Assembly (NCBI GenBank): GCA_030062745.1
Contig: CP099850.1
Location: 2,294,001 to 2,358,000 of the forward strand
Direction of reading: 5' to 3'
Source: Capitulum mitella
Taxonomy: Eukaryota > Arthropoda > Thecostraca > Pollicipedomorpha > Pollicipedidae
Length of the DNA stretch: 64,000 nucleotides
Shown: one piece after another, positions 11,701 through 23,970 of the stretch
Layout: each line of letters opens with the position of its first letter
Numbering within the stretch: the first letter of the stretch is position 1
The notes under the pieces: generated by a model
Told to the model about the DNA's origin: nothing
Database searches by the model: none
The model's input: only the letters and a program-made list of their open reading frames with translations
Program-made: the position numbers and the translations under genes

Positions 11701-14225
11701 CACCCTAACGACTCTCGTCCGTGCTCATCAGCCATCTGTGTGGCAGTGAGGTCCGCAGGTGGGCCCCCGGTACTGGTAGAGGTGCCACCGTGGCGGGTAA
11801 GGGTGTCCTAGCCCAGTTGTGTTCCGAGAAGAAAACAGCTTGACTTGCCGGCGAGAGGTTTCGCAAATTTGTTATTTAAAACGTTTTGTGTTGTTGGTCG
11901 GGATACGGTGGATGTCAAGTCGGTGGGGACCGGGTGGAATTCCGATGTCTTGATGAGTCGTCGTATAGCCCTGTAACAATCACGGCAGCTGGCGGCCAGG
12001 TTGCAATGCGCATTGTTTCCTATCTGTCATTCCGGTCATTTCCGGTCAAGTCGGTCATTTCTGTCCAGTCTCTTTCGCAGTGTGGCCTGCTTTGTCGTCC
12101 TGCGTTTCCAGCAGCGATGTCAGTGTTTTCGCGCGAAACGTGCTGCGGGTCCAGGCGTTCTCATTCGGACTGAGCACCTCCGCCGGCGGCGTCCGCAACA
12201 GCGCGCGAGGGCGGCCGGCGGAAATTGGACGACGTCGCCTGGGGTTTCGGAGTCGCCGCTAGCATATCGTGGAAGTTGGCGGCAGCCTCAGGCGTCGTCC
12301 ACTTGATATGAACCGCCGAGTCCAAACGTGCGGCGTCTTCTTGGCCGAAGACGGACGGGTAACAGGAGTTTTCCCGAGTATCCACGTGTTGACCCGGGCA
12401 GCCGTTGACCGGGTGTTGCGTCAAATGGTACGTACGTTCCGCTCGTGCGCCTTGGGTGCACCGCTCGCTGCCGGCCTATCGACAGACCTGCCGGTCGGGT
12501 CAGCTTTATTTCCCGCCGTCGGCCGTGTCGCGCGGCCACCTTCCGGACGCAGAGGACGGCGATAGCGGCGCGGAAGGTGGGCGGCATCGAGGGTGTGCGG
12601 ACGCGTACTGCGCGGGTTGGCCGTGTTCGGATTCGGCCCCTGCGCCGGGACAGGAGGCCAGCCCGCCGGCGGTCACGGGTCACGTCTGACCGGAGGCGCC
12701 AGGGCCGCGTGTAGCGGACGTGCGCGGCCGCCGCCCGCGGCCCGGTAGGTTCGGGCCCGGTCTGAACTGGGAGCGGAGCGGTGGAACTTTTTCCCGGAAC
12801 CCGGTATGCGGTGGAACTTTTTCAGAGTTGGAGTGGGAAGCCGTTTTAAATCCAGCCTCCCTGTGCAGTACCATAGGGCTGTGCAGCGTAGGGCTAGTTA
12901 GTCATGGGGCTTATCCCAGATTTTCAGAAAAATGGGGGAAGCGGGATGGTCGGTCGGTTTGGCTGGTTTCCGCTGCCGGCCACACGCCGGGCCTGGCCAT
13001 CCCGGCCGCCGGCGTCACACGCCGGTCGCCTGCCTTTCCTTTTCTTCTGTCCGCCGGCGCTGATGACGCCATTCGGCCCATCTCGTCATCCGATCCATCT
13101 CCGCCCAGGCGGAGGAAGAAAAGAGGATAAACCCAGCTGGGATCCCGGCTCCGGTGTGTCTGCTCCCGCTAAGGAAGGAGCCAATCGGGATCTCGCCCAC
13201 AAATCTTCCACCGCCCGGCTGGAAGATGGGCTGAGGGTTTCCGTCTTGATGGAAACAAATAATCAGGGGACATCAATTTACAGGAGATAATATAAAATCG
13301 GATCATCCTTGATATGTTGGGTTACGCCCATGGTACGTTCAATGACTCGGTGCGCCTTTGCGTTACAAAAACGGAAACGTTCAAACGTTGGGAAGAATTC
13401 CCGGTTATTGGTCGGATCTCGTCTCACGTGTGTTCAGCCGGGCGCCGGTGCGAGCTCGACGGGGCCTTTTGACGGTTGTTTACGGCCGCCTGCAGTCGGC
13501 TGGCGGAGCGTCGGGCGGCGCTCAATAGCGAGGGCCGCCCGGTTCTCCGGGCTGGTGATCGGCACTGCGCAGCGCTCCGCCGGGCGTCGTCTCCGTATGG
13601 CAGCCGGCACTGCCGCGGCGCGTCCATATGGCAGCCGCCTCTGCCTCGGCGCGGCCCGTTTGGTGCGGGGACGTCCGGTACGCGTCTGACCCGGCCTGAC
13701 CCCGCGGTCCGTCACCACGACCCCGCCGCCGGTTCTTTTCCCCGGGTCGGAGGTCGCTCCCACGCGGCGCCGCCGGCTCGGGAGGCGCGCGGACACAGTG
13801 ACCGCGCGGGCCCATGCGCTACCTCGGCCCGGTTTTTACGGCGGCGACGCGGACGAAACGCCGTCGCGGTCAGTCGTCCGTTTTTGTGACGGCGGCGCGG
13901 GCTGATGGTCGCTCGGGGGGGGGGGGCTGCACCGTACGGAAACCCCTCCTGCCCGGTGAGTCGTCTCCTCGATCGGCAATAATTGCCAGCGCCCTCTTCC
14001 GCCCCAGCGCCTACGCCGCGGCGGCCGCCGCCGCTGAGGTGACTCGGTATTGATTGGCGGCGGCGGCGGCGGCCGGGCCGGGTCGGAGGCTGCGCCGGCC
14101 GGCTGCGCGGACCGCCGCCTGTTGAGGCCGCCGGCCCGCGCCGGCTCAGTCAGCGCCCTGCGGCGCCGGCGGCGGCGCGCTCTGCCGGCACCGGGCGCCC
14201 CCCGCGCGCCCGCCCTGGCCCGGCC
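8787..14225. other. intron / second promoter region of the CaaX gene
   Basis: Very GC-rich. It holds a short CCGGT pentamer run (9772-9798), a degenerate GCTGTGCCG-type repeat (10964-11130) and, from about 13430 to 14225, dense CpG with a G run at 13917-13927 leading to the alternative first exon; the last part is the likely promoter of the short isoform. Confidence 0.45.
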
Positions 14226-14284
14226 ATGGCCAAACTGGAGGGCCCCGTGCTCACCTACTACGTCGTGCCCGTGGAGAAGAAATA
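14226..14284 (+). CDS. CaaX-tailed protein, alternative first coding exon (short isoform)
   Basis: This exon is 59 bp: 19 codons plus TA, followed by a consensus donor (TA|GTGAGT). Without splicing the frame stops at once (AAA TAG TGA), so the short peptide only makes sense as a spliced first exon. The ending TYYVVPVEKK-Y parallels the TTYIVQ-T ending of the alternative exon at 8562-8786, which suggests the two exons are interchangeable. Confidence 0.7.
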
Positions 14285-17200
14285 GTGAGTCGCGCCCTGC
14301 TGTAGGCGACTCAGCTGTCTGTTGCGTGTTCCGCTGTGTTCTGCATTGGTGCCTTTTGGGGTTGTACACTCATGTTTATGAGAGGCATGATTCGTGTTTG
14401 TTTTGCAGTCTTCTGCAGGTGGGCGGTTTCCGTGTCCTCTGCGTTTTCGGTGGCATTTTCCTGGTGACGTAGACGGCTCCGTAGCCGTCCGTCCGCCCCC
14501 GTGTCTGCGTGCACCTGCGATCGTGTCCAGTGTATCACCCTGCCGGCTAGAATCTGGACATCATTCGACCGTCGCTGGCTGTTCGTGAGAGCCCCGCTGT
14601 CTGCGTTTTGGCCTCCGGTTTGGTATTGAACCCTCCGCTGACCTGGGCGTGCTATTGCGTCATCCCGCGAAGGTCGTGTCCCAGCAGAGCAAAGCCGTGC
14701 CGAGATGACGCAACGCAACCTGGCCAATTTGGAATTGGACGCAAAACGAGGGGAACCCGCGTTCTACAGGGATCCAGGCCTATTACTGCTTCCAGCGTGA
14801 TCTTGCACGAGAGCAGCGTTGCCGGCCGGCTTGGGACTCCTGCTCTGCCGCCGGAGTGCTGCTTGGCCAAGCGAGCGCGGCCGCGGGCCTGCCTGCCGGC
14901 GGCGGCCCGCCTCCGCGCACGCGAGCCGGCCGGCCGGCCGTGGCGCGGGCTTAACATTCCCGCACGTGTGCCTGAGGGCTCGGACAGCTGTCGTGACGGC
15001 CCGGCTGGCGCGGCAGCACGCGGCGGCTCTCCACGTCCGACCGGCTGCCGAGCTGGGCGGCGGGCGGCGGCGGCCGGCGGACGCTGCTTTTGCGAGCGTC
15101 GCGCGTCCGTGCCAGGCGTCGCCCGACCCGGACGACGGCCCGTGTGATGGAGCGCCGAATCGGCGGCCGCCGGCGACACCGGCACCGTCGCCGGCATTGT
15201 CTGCGTCGACCTCGGGCGCGGTAATGGCTGACGAGGACGGAGTGCGCGGTCCGGCGGCCGGCCCCACGGTCGGGGCGACGGCACGCTTGCACCAGGGACG
15301 GGCAGTCGGCTTTCTCACCGGCGGTCTTGGCCTTGCTGAGGTCGTACCAGCAAGGACGGCCAGTTAGCTTGGCTCGCGCAGGGGACGTGGACACAACGGA
15401 ACTTCTGAGCAAAACGACAACAGTATCAAAGTGAGGAGCACTATACGGCTTTAAAATGCTGCAGGGGCAGGTGGTGGTATGAGCTGACTGCAGGAACATA
15501 CGGTGCCAAGAAGTGACTAGGAGCAGACGGCGGCAGTATCTGACTGTAGGAGCCGACTTGGAGACGACGGCAAGAAGCGGCTGGATGCGCAGAGGACAAC
15601 GGTAACCAACTGTAGAAGCAGACTACATCAGTAACCGACTGTAGGAGCAGACGGTGGCAGGATCCAGTTGTAGGAACGGATGGCAGGAGCAGTCGTCAGT
15701 GGGAGCAGACGGCGTCGGCATTGCGCCGACGTTCGGCACTCTGTTTCTGCCGCGATGTTTCTGCCGCGATCCGCGAGACACCTGGCGGCAGTCATCTGGA
15801 ACTGCCGCTGGATCTGGCCGCCGTCTGGGCCGGCCCGGCTGCCAGCTCCGGCGCCTTTTCACGTGTCCCGCCCAGTATGAGGAGCCTCCGGTCCTGGCTG
15901 TGGCGAGGCCAGGGACACCAGACCAGGGCCGTCGGCCGTCGGCCGGCCGGTCCGGCCAGGCCGGCGTCGTTGCGCCGGGTTTTAGCGGGCGCGGCGTCCT
16001 GCTGCGGCCCCCAGAGTCAGGGTACCGCCCGCCAGACGGCCGGCTGGTGGCGTCGACGGCGGCCGACGGCCGGCGAGACGGCCGGGGGTCGCCGGCCGCC
16101 GTCTGGTTGGCCATTCGGTCCGGAGTCGGCGCGCCGGACGGCTGCAGCCGGTAGCACAATTGGCTGCCAGACGGTGGACAGTTAGGTGGTGGAATAAGGA
16201 GGTCCCGGACGGACGGGGGCGGCGCTAACGGAGCCGGCAGCGGCCTCTGTCCGTCTCCGTTTCGTCTGTAACAGATAGAGCCGAGAGTCGGTCGCCGACT
16301 CTGGCCACCGTTTCAGGGTCGCGGATGGACGCCGGCGGCCAGGCCTGACCTGGCTCGCTCCCCCGTCTGGGGCAGGGGTCAGGGTCGATGCCCGACCTGG
16401 CAGGACACGCCCGAGGGAGGGGCCGACCCCGTCCTATTTGGCTGGCTGCCCTCCTGGCAGCCAACGACGCAGTTCCATGACATTCGACATCAGACTGAAT
16501 AAGTACGTCGTAACTGGCTGAATAGAGTTAGAGCCGATTGAGCTGTTCTGCGTTCTTTACGACCTTGTCGGTCGTGACGTACTGGCGGTGCCGATCGGCG
16601 GCAGCGAATGAAGTTCATGGCCACAGGTTCCAGCGTTAACAGGAATGCAGCTGCAGCGACTTCTAAAGCCAGCGCCCTGTGTTGTACTTTGCGCTTGAAG
16701 TGTGATATCCTGTTTATCCTTTTCATGGCTCGTGCAAAAATGGGCCCTCCTGTCACCGCGTGTTGGAAACATGACTGATCTGGTGTTGTCCAACGGTATT
16801 CGTTAATCCTATAATCATCTTGGTAGCAGCGGCGGACGGCGAAATCGGCTTGCCTCAAGCTCTGATCGCATCCCGTTCCCGCAAAAAGCGCTGTTTGGGA
16901 GCTTGCAGTTGAAATGAAGGGGTTGCTCTCGTGTTTGGAATGGTCGTTCTCTCTCGCTGATTAAGCGTGTATCGGATGGCACTGACATCACCTGTTGCGC
17001 TGCAGCCTCATCCTGAGAGATACCGATACGCTTGTCGCCAAGGAATAAATAAAGGTGCCCACTAAAACAAGTTCCGTGGCGCTCTCTGTCCACCGGCACG
17101 GGCCCGAAACCTGTCGGTGGTTTCCTTCTCGGCAGCGCTCCTGTTGCCATGGCGACGGGCGCCGCCCACCGTCGCCGGCTGACTCTCAGCTCGTTTGTTG

Positions 17201-19463
17201 GCCGTTTTTGCGTCCGCTCGGGCGCCAGCCGGGCTTATGGCCTCCTGTCAGCATTCTCATCTAAATCTGAAACGCCGGCAGCCAGCGGCAAAAAACGTCG
17301 GTCTCGCTCTCAGTGGATTGTCCGTGGCGTCCGTTGGTGTGGGAATTTCGGCCTGGGCTCCGTCTTGTGATGTTCATGAAGCTGTGGGCGTCACAGGTCG
17401 TACACATGTCGGTGCCAGGAAATTCCCGGTGATTCCGTGGGCTGTTCGAGTTCGCGTGACAATGATATTTGTGTGCGATTGCCAGCAGGCTTGTGCTTGA
17501 TTTACCTGAAGTGAAAGGACTCACTGCGCGGTTTCCAGATTTAGAGTCGATTCTGATTCTGATTCACGGCATGTTTCTAACTTAATCGGCTCATTTCCGA
17601 CTCAGACTGATGCATGGAATGGTTTAGTGTTGATTCACTTTATAGGGATCTGTGTATTAATTCGAATCTTCTGCTCATTAGTCAGATTACTAGTGAAATA
17701 CGAACAATAAAATGCAGTTTTCTTGTAAAAACCAAAGCAGTTAAAAAGGCGAAGTCTTGTCATGAATTCTTGTGGAATATAGGCACTTGAATATCTTATT
17801 TGCCTTTGTGCTTGTAATTTGTCATGAACGGATTGACGAACGGTTTTTTGGACCAGTGATAGGCAGTTCAGATTCTCATTCAGTGATTTTTCAACCTTAT
17901 CGATTCCGGTGATGATTAACGACAAAAGTTCTAAATCCCTAAACCGATTTAGAATCATTTTGAACAGATTCGGAGTCGAGCACCTTGCTGATTGTCAGTT
18001 GTCACCAGACGTTGATACCAGACAACAGACACCAGACCAAAGCCTCTGGACGTGGCTTTGGTGTTTCTATTAGCCGTTTGACTATGGTACCTGGACCGAT
18101 GTGTTTATGTTTGAACATTATTTTCGTGGAGGTTCAGCTTGAATCAACCCTGCTTTTCTTTGTTTCCAGCGCTTCTCCGTTTATCCTGGAGTGAAACGTG
18201 ATTGTGTAATGCGTGGACGAATTAGTAGACATCATATCTGACCTAATTCGGCACCATCTCGATATGATAAGACCATTAGTTTCTGCAGAAAGTGGATCCA
18301 TTGATTTAGTCAATCCGAAATCAATGCGGCGCTCCCAATAAGCCTTAATTTATTCTGCGTCCGCCCCCGTCTGGGAGGTTGATTAGACTGGTGGAGCTTA
18401 TATGGCGTTCTAATAGAGACCAACCCGCAGCCCGGCGTTCGCTGATTGTTTTCGCGATGTGTTTTTATCGGGTGCCGCCTGCCCGGTGGATGAGGTCACA
18501 GTCGCCAGTTGGCGGGGTCACCTTGACCTGGCCTGCTCGGTTGACGTCATCTCATTGTCTCGGAATGGCAGCGGCGGGAGCGGCCAGCCGACGGACCCCA
18601 GCTGGCCGCTGTTTTTCCTCCGGCACCTGGCACGGGGCCGCAGCGACTAACTGTCCCGCTGCATCCGAAATGCGTGTGACTCATCCGTTCAGCCTGTGAT
18701 TGGCAGATGTGGCGATACATTCCGTTGTGTGACTTGATGTTTTAGTAGGCGTGTTCTGTTCGTCGCTCTGTCTCGGTGCTTGGGCTGTGTTGTACGTACG
18801 GCGTGGCACAGGGCCTGACTCCTGTATCATCTTATCTATCTATCGAACTCAGGTAACGCCGGCTAATGTGCCGCTATGACCCGAAACGAAGCGAGCTGAC
18901 GCGTGTTGACCCTGGGTCGCCGGGTGACCTTTAGGGAGTGGGTGATTGATCTGTGCTGATAGGGACCGGGTGATCTTTACCGACCGGCCTGCCCCTGTTG
19001 CAGTATTGACGCCGGCTGGGAGAACCCGTTCCGGCCGGGCGGCGAGCTCAGCAAGGAGGCCGACCAGATCGTGCGCGCCATCCAGTCGGGCCGGCCGCTG
19101 GACTCGAGCCTGGACGAGGCGGACGCGGCGCCGGCCGCCGGGCCCAACGGCCACCTGGAGCCGGCGCCGAACGGCGGGCCGGCTGGCGAGCCGCTAGTCG
19201 TCGCCACCGTGCAGTCGAGCGTGGCGGCGGCGGCGCCGGCCGAGCGCGGCGACGGTCCGGCCGCGCCGTCGGCCGCCCCCGCCGCCGCCGCCGGCGCGCA
19301 CCGGAACGGCGGCTCGGCGCCGGCCGCCCAGACGGCGCTCGCCGCCCAGCAGCCCGGCACGGTCGAGGTGCAGCACAAGCTGGTGAAGGCCGAGGACGCG
19401 TCCCAGGTGGAGCAGGTGACCTTGAAAAAGAAGCCGCGCGGCAAGTGCTGTGTCGTGCAATAG
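14226..19463 (+). CDS. CaaX-tailed Ala/Pro-rich membrane-anchored protein, short isoform (join 14226..14284, 19004..19463)
   Basis: Two exons join in phase 2 (TA|T makes a Tyr codon) to give a 172-residue protein. The start ATG sits in a strong GGCCATGGC context, in CpG-rich DNA that looks like a promoter. Residues 1-19 are encoded by the first exon. The second exon opens with a motif DAGWENPFRPGGELS followed by KEADQIVRAIQSGRP. An Ala/Pro/Gly-rich, probably disordered stretch fills about residues 50-140. The C-terminus is KKKPRGKCCVVQ: a polybasic patch, a likely palmitoylated Cys and a CaaX box (CVVQ). By established knowledge such tails are prenylated, with Gln at X favouring farnesylation, and sit on the inner face of membranes. 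The tail architecture resembles paralemmins, but I cannot assign the family. Upstream exons at 8562-8786 and perhaps 4027-4058 give longer isoforms. There is no neighbour-based clue to function. Confidence 0.72.
14285..19003. other. intron of the CaaX gene
   Basis: GT-AG intron of 4.7 kb. GC-rich to about 17.2 kb, then AT-richer to 18.4 kb. It contains the degenerate array at 15480-15720. No internal exon that would keep phase 2 was recognised. Confidence 0.5.
15480..15720 (+). repeat. degenerate GACTGTAGGAGCAGACGG repeat
   Basis: GACTGTAGGAGC(A/C)GAC-like blocks recur with irregular spacing of about 25-60 bp in the last intron of the CaaX gene. Confidence 0.65.
19004..19463 (+). CDS. CaaX-tailed protein, common last coding exon
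   Basis: The acceptor is CCCCTGTTGCAG, followed directly by T ATT GAC GCC. The exon is 460 bp, enters in phase 2 and ends at TAG. It encodes 153 residues: the conserved-looking GWENPFRPGGELS block, the low-complexity middle and the KCCVVQ terminus. Codons are strongly GC-ending, like the surrounding DNA. Confidence 0.75.
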
Positions 19464-22275
19464 TGCGCGCCGGACGCACGCGCCGCGCGCGCCTGTGATG
19501 TGATGGCCGCCCGGCGCCGGCCCGGGCGGCGAGCGGCAGCTAGTCAGGCGGCCCCGCCGCCGCTGCTGCCACCTGCCGGAGGCTCGGTGGCGCCCTCTGC
19601 GCTGTTGTCGCGAACAACGCCAGCAGACGGGCGCGGACGCGCGGAGGCGGTATCGGGCGCCGCCCGGCCGGCCGGTGCAGTGTATCCCGCAGTGTTGGGC
19701 GCGACGGGCCGCCGCCGCTCGGCACAAATGGCCCGCTCGGCTGTCGCCGCGAAGCCTGAGGCTGAACTGAGACGCGGACGGCCGCGGCGGCCGGCGCCGG
19801 CGGCGAGCAGTGGCGCCGCCGCCCGCCGCGCCCGTAACCAGCTATTTTGTGCAACATTAATGTTTGATGTCGGAGCGGGCGCGGCCGCGGCCCGCCGGCC
19901 CGCGCGCCGCTCGCTCCCCGGTTTCGGTTCGGCGCGCCGCCTCCGTCTGGCTGTCGTTTCGCGGCGCCCGGCGGTGGCCGATCCATTGGTTGTTGCGTTT
20001 GCGCCGGGCCTCTAGGTGGCTGACCTGGTCTGACCCGACAGCTTGGCCTGGCCGATGGGAGGCGTGGGCGGCCGCGATCCGCGGGCAGCGGGGCACGTAG
20101 GCTTGTGTATTTAGCCCGTAGATGGGGAGCCGTGGTTTTGGTCTGCTGTTCTCGACGAGGTAATCCGCCATTGTTATTACGTTGCTTCTTTTCATTTTCC
20201 GCGCGTGGACTGGAGGGCCGAGCACTGTTTTACGGAGATGACGCCCTGATGTTTCTTTTGACCATGACCTGCAGATGACACACGTGTACATTTTAATAGA
20301 CGGGCAGACATTCATACTGTAGAATTTCATCTTTTCTTCATTGCTCGTGGCTTATACAAATATATGAAGTCATTATTTATTCTGACTTGTCGTTTTCATG
20401 GGCGAGGGGAACCGCTGCTTCTTCGCCAGCTCACGTGTGACAATGGTGAATGCTCGGTGCTCGTGCCTGACGAGCGCACCAGACGTGTCTCAGCGGCTCT
20501 GCGACATGACGCCTGAGGCGGGTGGTCGATTGGTCACCCGGCGGATCCGCCAATCACCGGCGGCATGGGCTCTGACGGGGCCTCCATTGATAGCAGTGAC
20601 AACGGAATAGTCAGGATGAAAAGGGATCACGTGCTGCTGTGTGAAGATAATGAGGAGGAAGATTTATGAGTTGCGGTGTTCATACATGCTGCGTAGTAGA
20701 CGAAGATCATTGGCAGGATAGCGCTTCCAGCACCGTTTGGAAATGAAGATCTGTCAGACAGGATTTCCCGCCAGACGAAGAATATGTGATGGCTAGGGAG
20801 AGGCTCTGACCTAAGACCATTTTTGGGGAGACATAAGTGGAGTCGTGGCGCCGTCATGGTTGAGTTCCGACCTCGTGAACTTGTCAAACACGCGTCATTA
20901 TACCGAACTCCGATGTGACCCTGATTCTGCAGACCTCATCGACATTACGTTTTCTTAGTATGTCGGGCATTTACCTAATGTTCTGATGATCTGGGCGCAA
21001 ACACGGTTGGGCTGGCTGGACTGCGGAGTTTTATTTGAGAAAATGCTATGTATGCCCGACATCACTACAATGCATTGCTGTAGAATTAGCGGCATCAGTG
21101 TTCGGAGTGATAAGCATCGGCACACCTAGCATTTTCCTGAGGGATGGAGTTGGCCTCAGGCCGGGGGCATCCGACTCTACGGGGGTTCGGCGGCATGAAC
21201 TGCGTTTGCTTCGCAACCAGCCTCGAACCCAGGGTTGTTATAAGCGAAGGGGGAGTGGCTAGGTTTTCGGCCGGGGAGGTCGGAGGGCTGGCTTCGGTTT
21301 CAGCGGACCCCTCATGCAGCAACGTGTATTACCTTTGTCTCGCAACCGGGAGGTACTAAGTGAGATTCCAACAAAGGAGAATGTGAACCAAAAGGTTTCT
21401 TCACAGACGTGCAGGAGCTTTTTTTAAGGGCCAGCTTGGGGACTCTTTACTAGGTCATATCTACCTGCCCGCAGGGGACCCCCTTCTGGCTGGCATAGGG
21501 TGCCTACATACACCATCAGAGGAGCCCGTTACGGGCTGGCAGAATACCCCTCTGCAAGCCAAAGGACGTCCCGTTGGCCTGTGAAGCTGGCAGCACGAAA
21601 CCCCTTTGGAAGTTAGTAGGCCGTTTAAATACCCGTCCGTTTTAAGAGAAGCACAGCCCCTTTATAGACGAGCAGGTCGCCCTCCACAGACTTGCGGGGG
21701 TCCTACAGGCCAACAAGGGGCCCATACACATCTTTGTAAGTTAACTCTTTACGAGCCAGCAGGAAGACTTTCGATGTAGGCCAACAGGGAATCCTTTACA
21801 AGCCGGTATGGGGCCCCTCTGCAGGCACGCCCACATTCCGGTCAAAGTCCGGGCCCCTTCCGCGCAGCGCGAGGAGGGGCCTGGATGTTAAAGGAGAAGG
21901 TCCAACCCCCTAAGCCCCCTCCCTGGGTACGCCTCTGGTCCTAACGTGGATAGCGGCGGTAGGAAAACACCGCAGTCTGGTCTCACATTTTTATGTTTAT
22001 GTATCGCACGCGAGGAGGAGTTTCGGCGACACGCTTTAGACAAACTTATCGTTTATTCTCGCACAGGTCAAAGCCATGCTATATGTATATATATATGATC
22101 GTGGATCCTGAGAGATAACAACGGTGCTTCCTCTCTTTTACCGATTTCCCATACATCCGGTAGCCGGTCGACTGATCATCAGCAAGTTGTTTATCATGAT
22201 CGTGCGTTGGTCTTAAATCCCGAGCCCACCACTGCTAAGAAACTTCCCTCAGCCCAGAAAGAACTTTTATGGACC
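19464..22275. other. 3' flank of the CaaX gene and intergenic DNA
   Basis: The first ~600 bp are still very GC-rich (3' UTR or flank). From ~20.3 kb the sequence turns AT-richer. The segment 21360-21900 is a degenerate repeat with recurring CCCCTYTGCAAGCC-like blocks. No convincing gene is seen. Confidence 0.4.
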
Positions 22276-22279
22276 TTAA

Positions 22280-23499
22280 CCCGTCCCCGACTGGGGGGGG
22301 GCAGTTGACTGCCCCCCCCTGAGGTTTTTCTGGCATTGCGAGAGAACCAACAAACACAGAGCCACGAAACTTTGTGTACCTTTTGCTCCATCAATTTTAC
22401 GTCTCGTGTCAAAATTTTGACCTGAGGTCAGGTCAGGTGCCTGACCTAGGTCAGGTCAAACAGACCTATGTTCAAAAAAGTTTAACGCCCTCTAACTTTT
22501 TCGCAAAACAAGATATCTCAATAATACCTTCAGAGAGTAGTGACCGTGATAGATGCAACAAATCTGCTATCTCAGATTTTTCGGAATTTTCCGGGTCATT
22601 GACCTAAGGTCAAGCCCATTTTTAAGACATATCGCCGTTTTTTCGGAAATTGACGGAATATTCCATAACATTTTTAGTGTGGAATGAAGCAGACATCTAG
22701 TTACCGTCATTGGACAAAGTATCAGTGACCTCCAGCCATTGACCTGAGGTCAGGTCACGAATAACTGTAGTGGGCCAAAATGTACCACCGTCAAAATCGA
22801 CGATGAACTACTCAGAATGCGTAGAAAATGGCAGAACTAACTTGCACAGACGTAATTAATACCAGGAACCTCAAAAAGTTTGAAAAAGTAGCATATTTTG
22901 GAAATAAATAGGCTCTCGCGAATAAAGCTCCGCCAACTTTGTAGACTGGTAACTAATCAATTTTCTTAAAATTTAAGCATGAGAAACCATCACTACAACC
23001 ACAAAGATCAATAAAATTGACATAGATTGTCCTTTTTCGCGAAAATAAAGGAACGCCAAAATTAGTTCCCGTCAATTTGGTACCGCATGCGCCAGCGGCG
23101 CACACTGACGGCCGACCGGGAGAATTACGGTGTCTTTAACTCAACGTTTCGGTGTATATATTGAACAAATCTGAGGAAATTAGACGTGTATCGGCATCCG
23201 CGGACATTTACTTGTGCGCTGGTGCCTTTACCTATGCGTTATTAGTCACAGCCCTTGAGATTCAGACCATTTCTCGGTCTTATGCAGTCGGCTATGAGAA
23301 AACATATATAGGGCGTAAATTGGCTTACATATTATCTAAAACTAAAAATGAGACCAGTTTCGAGCTCTTCTCGTCACAGGCTTTCGACCGGTATGCTTAT
23401 TTTTATCGTGCGACCAACCGTTCGTGAGTTAGAGGGGGGGCAGTCAACTGCCCCCCCCCAGTCGCCGATGTTCGGGACGGACCGACGGTCGTGCGCGGG
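22280..23499. mobile_element. piggyBac-type MITE, 1.22 kb, TTAA-flanked (element A)
   Basis: Both flanks are TTAA (22276-22279 and 23500-23503), the piggyBac target site, and the ends begin CCCG and finish CGGG. Just inside each end lies the same ~31-bp GC-clamped palindrome (G-run, CAGTTGACTG, C-run) in inverted orientation, at about 22289-22319 and 23434-23464. There is no transposase, so it is non-autonomous. The interior is AT-rich with clustered AGGTCA motifs (22421-22466, 22600-22612, 22735-22760). It ends about 360 bp upstream of the STX17 start codon. Confidence 0.65.
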
Positions 23500-23856
23500 T
23501 TAAACGAGCTGATTACGTCCTTTGACCTGATTCCAAAGACTTCGACTGTCCATGATATGGAAGCATTTACTTTGATGACATTTGTGGCGGTTGAGTTTCA
23601 TATAGGACAGAAAAATCCCAGTAGTTTTTGTTGTCCATTCCATCGCTGAGGTCTGGCGAGGCACACGACACGACTCAAGACTACGACACTAATAACCAGG
23701 TCTGGCTGGTGCTTCGATAATGAAGGGAGAAACAAACAGTTTATCATGATTCGATAACGTGCCTTGTGGATATTGGCAAACAAAATACAATCCACCAAGG
23801 CAGTGTTTGGCTGGCGTGTTTCAATTACGTGTCAGAAAGTTACGGAGACATTTGCC

Positions 23857-23970
23857 ATGGCTGAAACTCATCCTGCCAAGCTCTTTTCAATACCTGTCAA
23901 GCGATTTGCGTCATCGGATTTACCACACTTCCAACGCCAAATTAAGGAGCACAAGCAAACACTCTTTAAG
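23857..23970 (+). CDS. STX17: STX17 exon 1 (residues 1-38)
   Basis: The ATG is in a GCCATGG context and the exon ends CTTTAAG|GTGAGA, phase 0. It encodes MAETHPAKLFSIPVKRF and then SSDLPHFQRQIKEHKQTLFK, which matches the first helix of the STX17 N-terminal domain in spacing and residue type. The open frame continues past the donor, but those residues do not look like the family. Confidence 0.85.
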
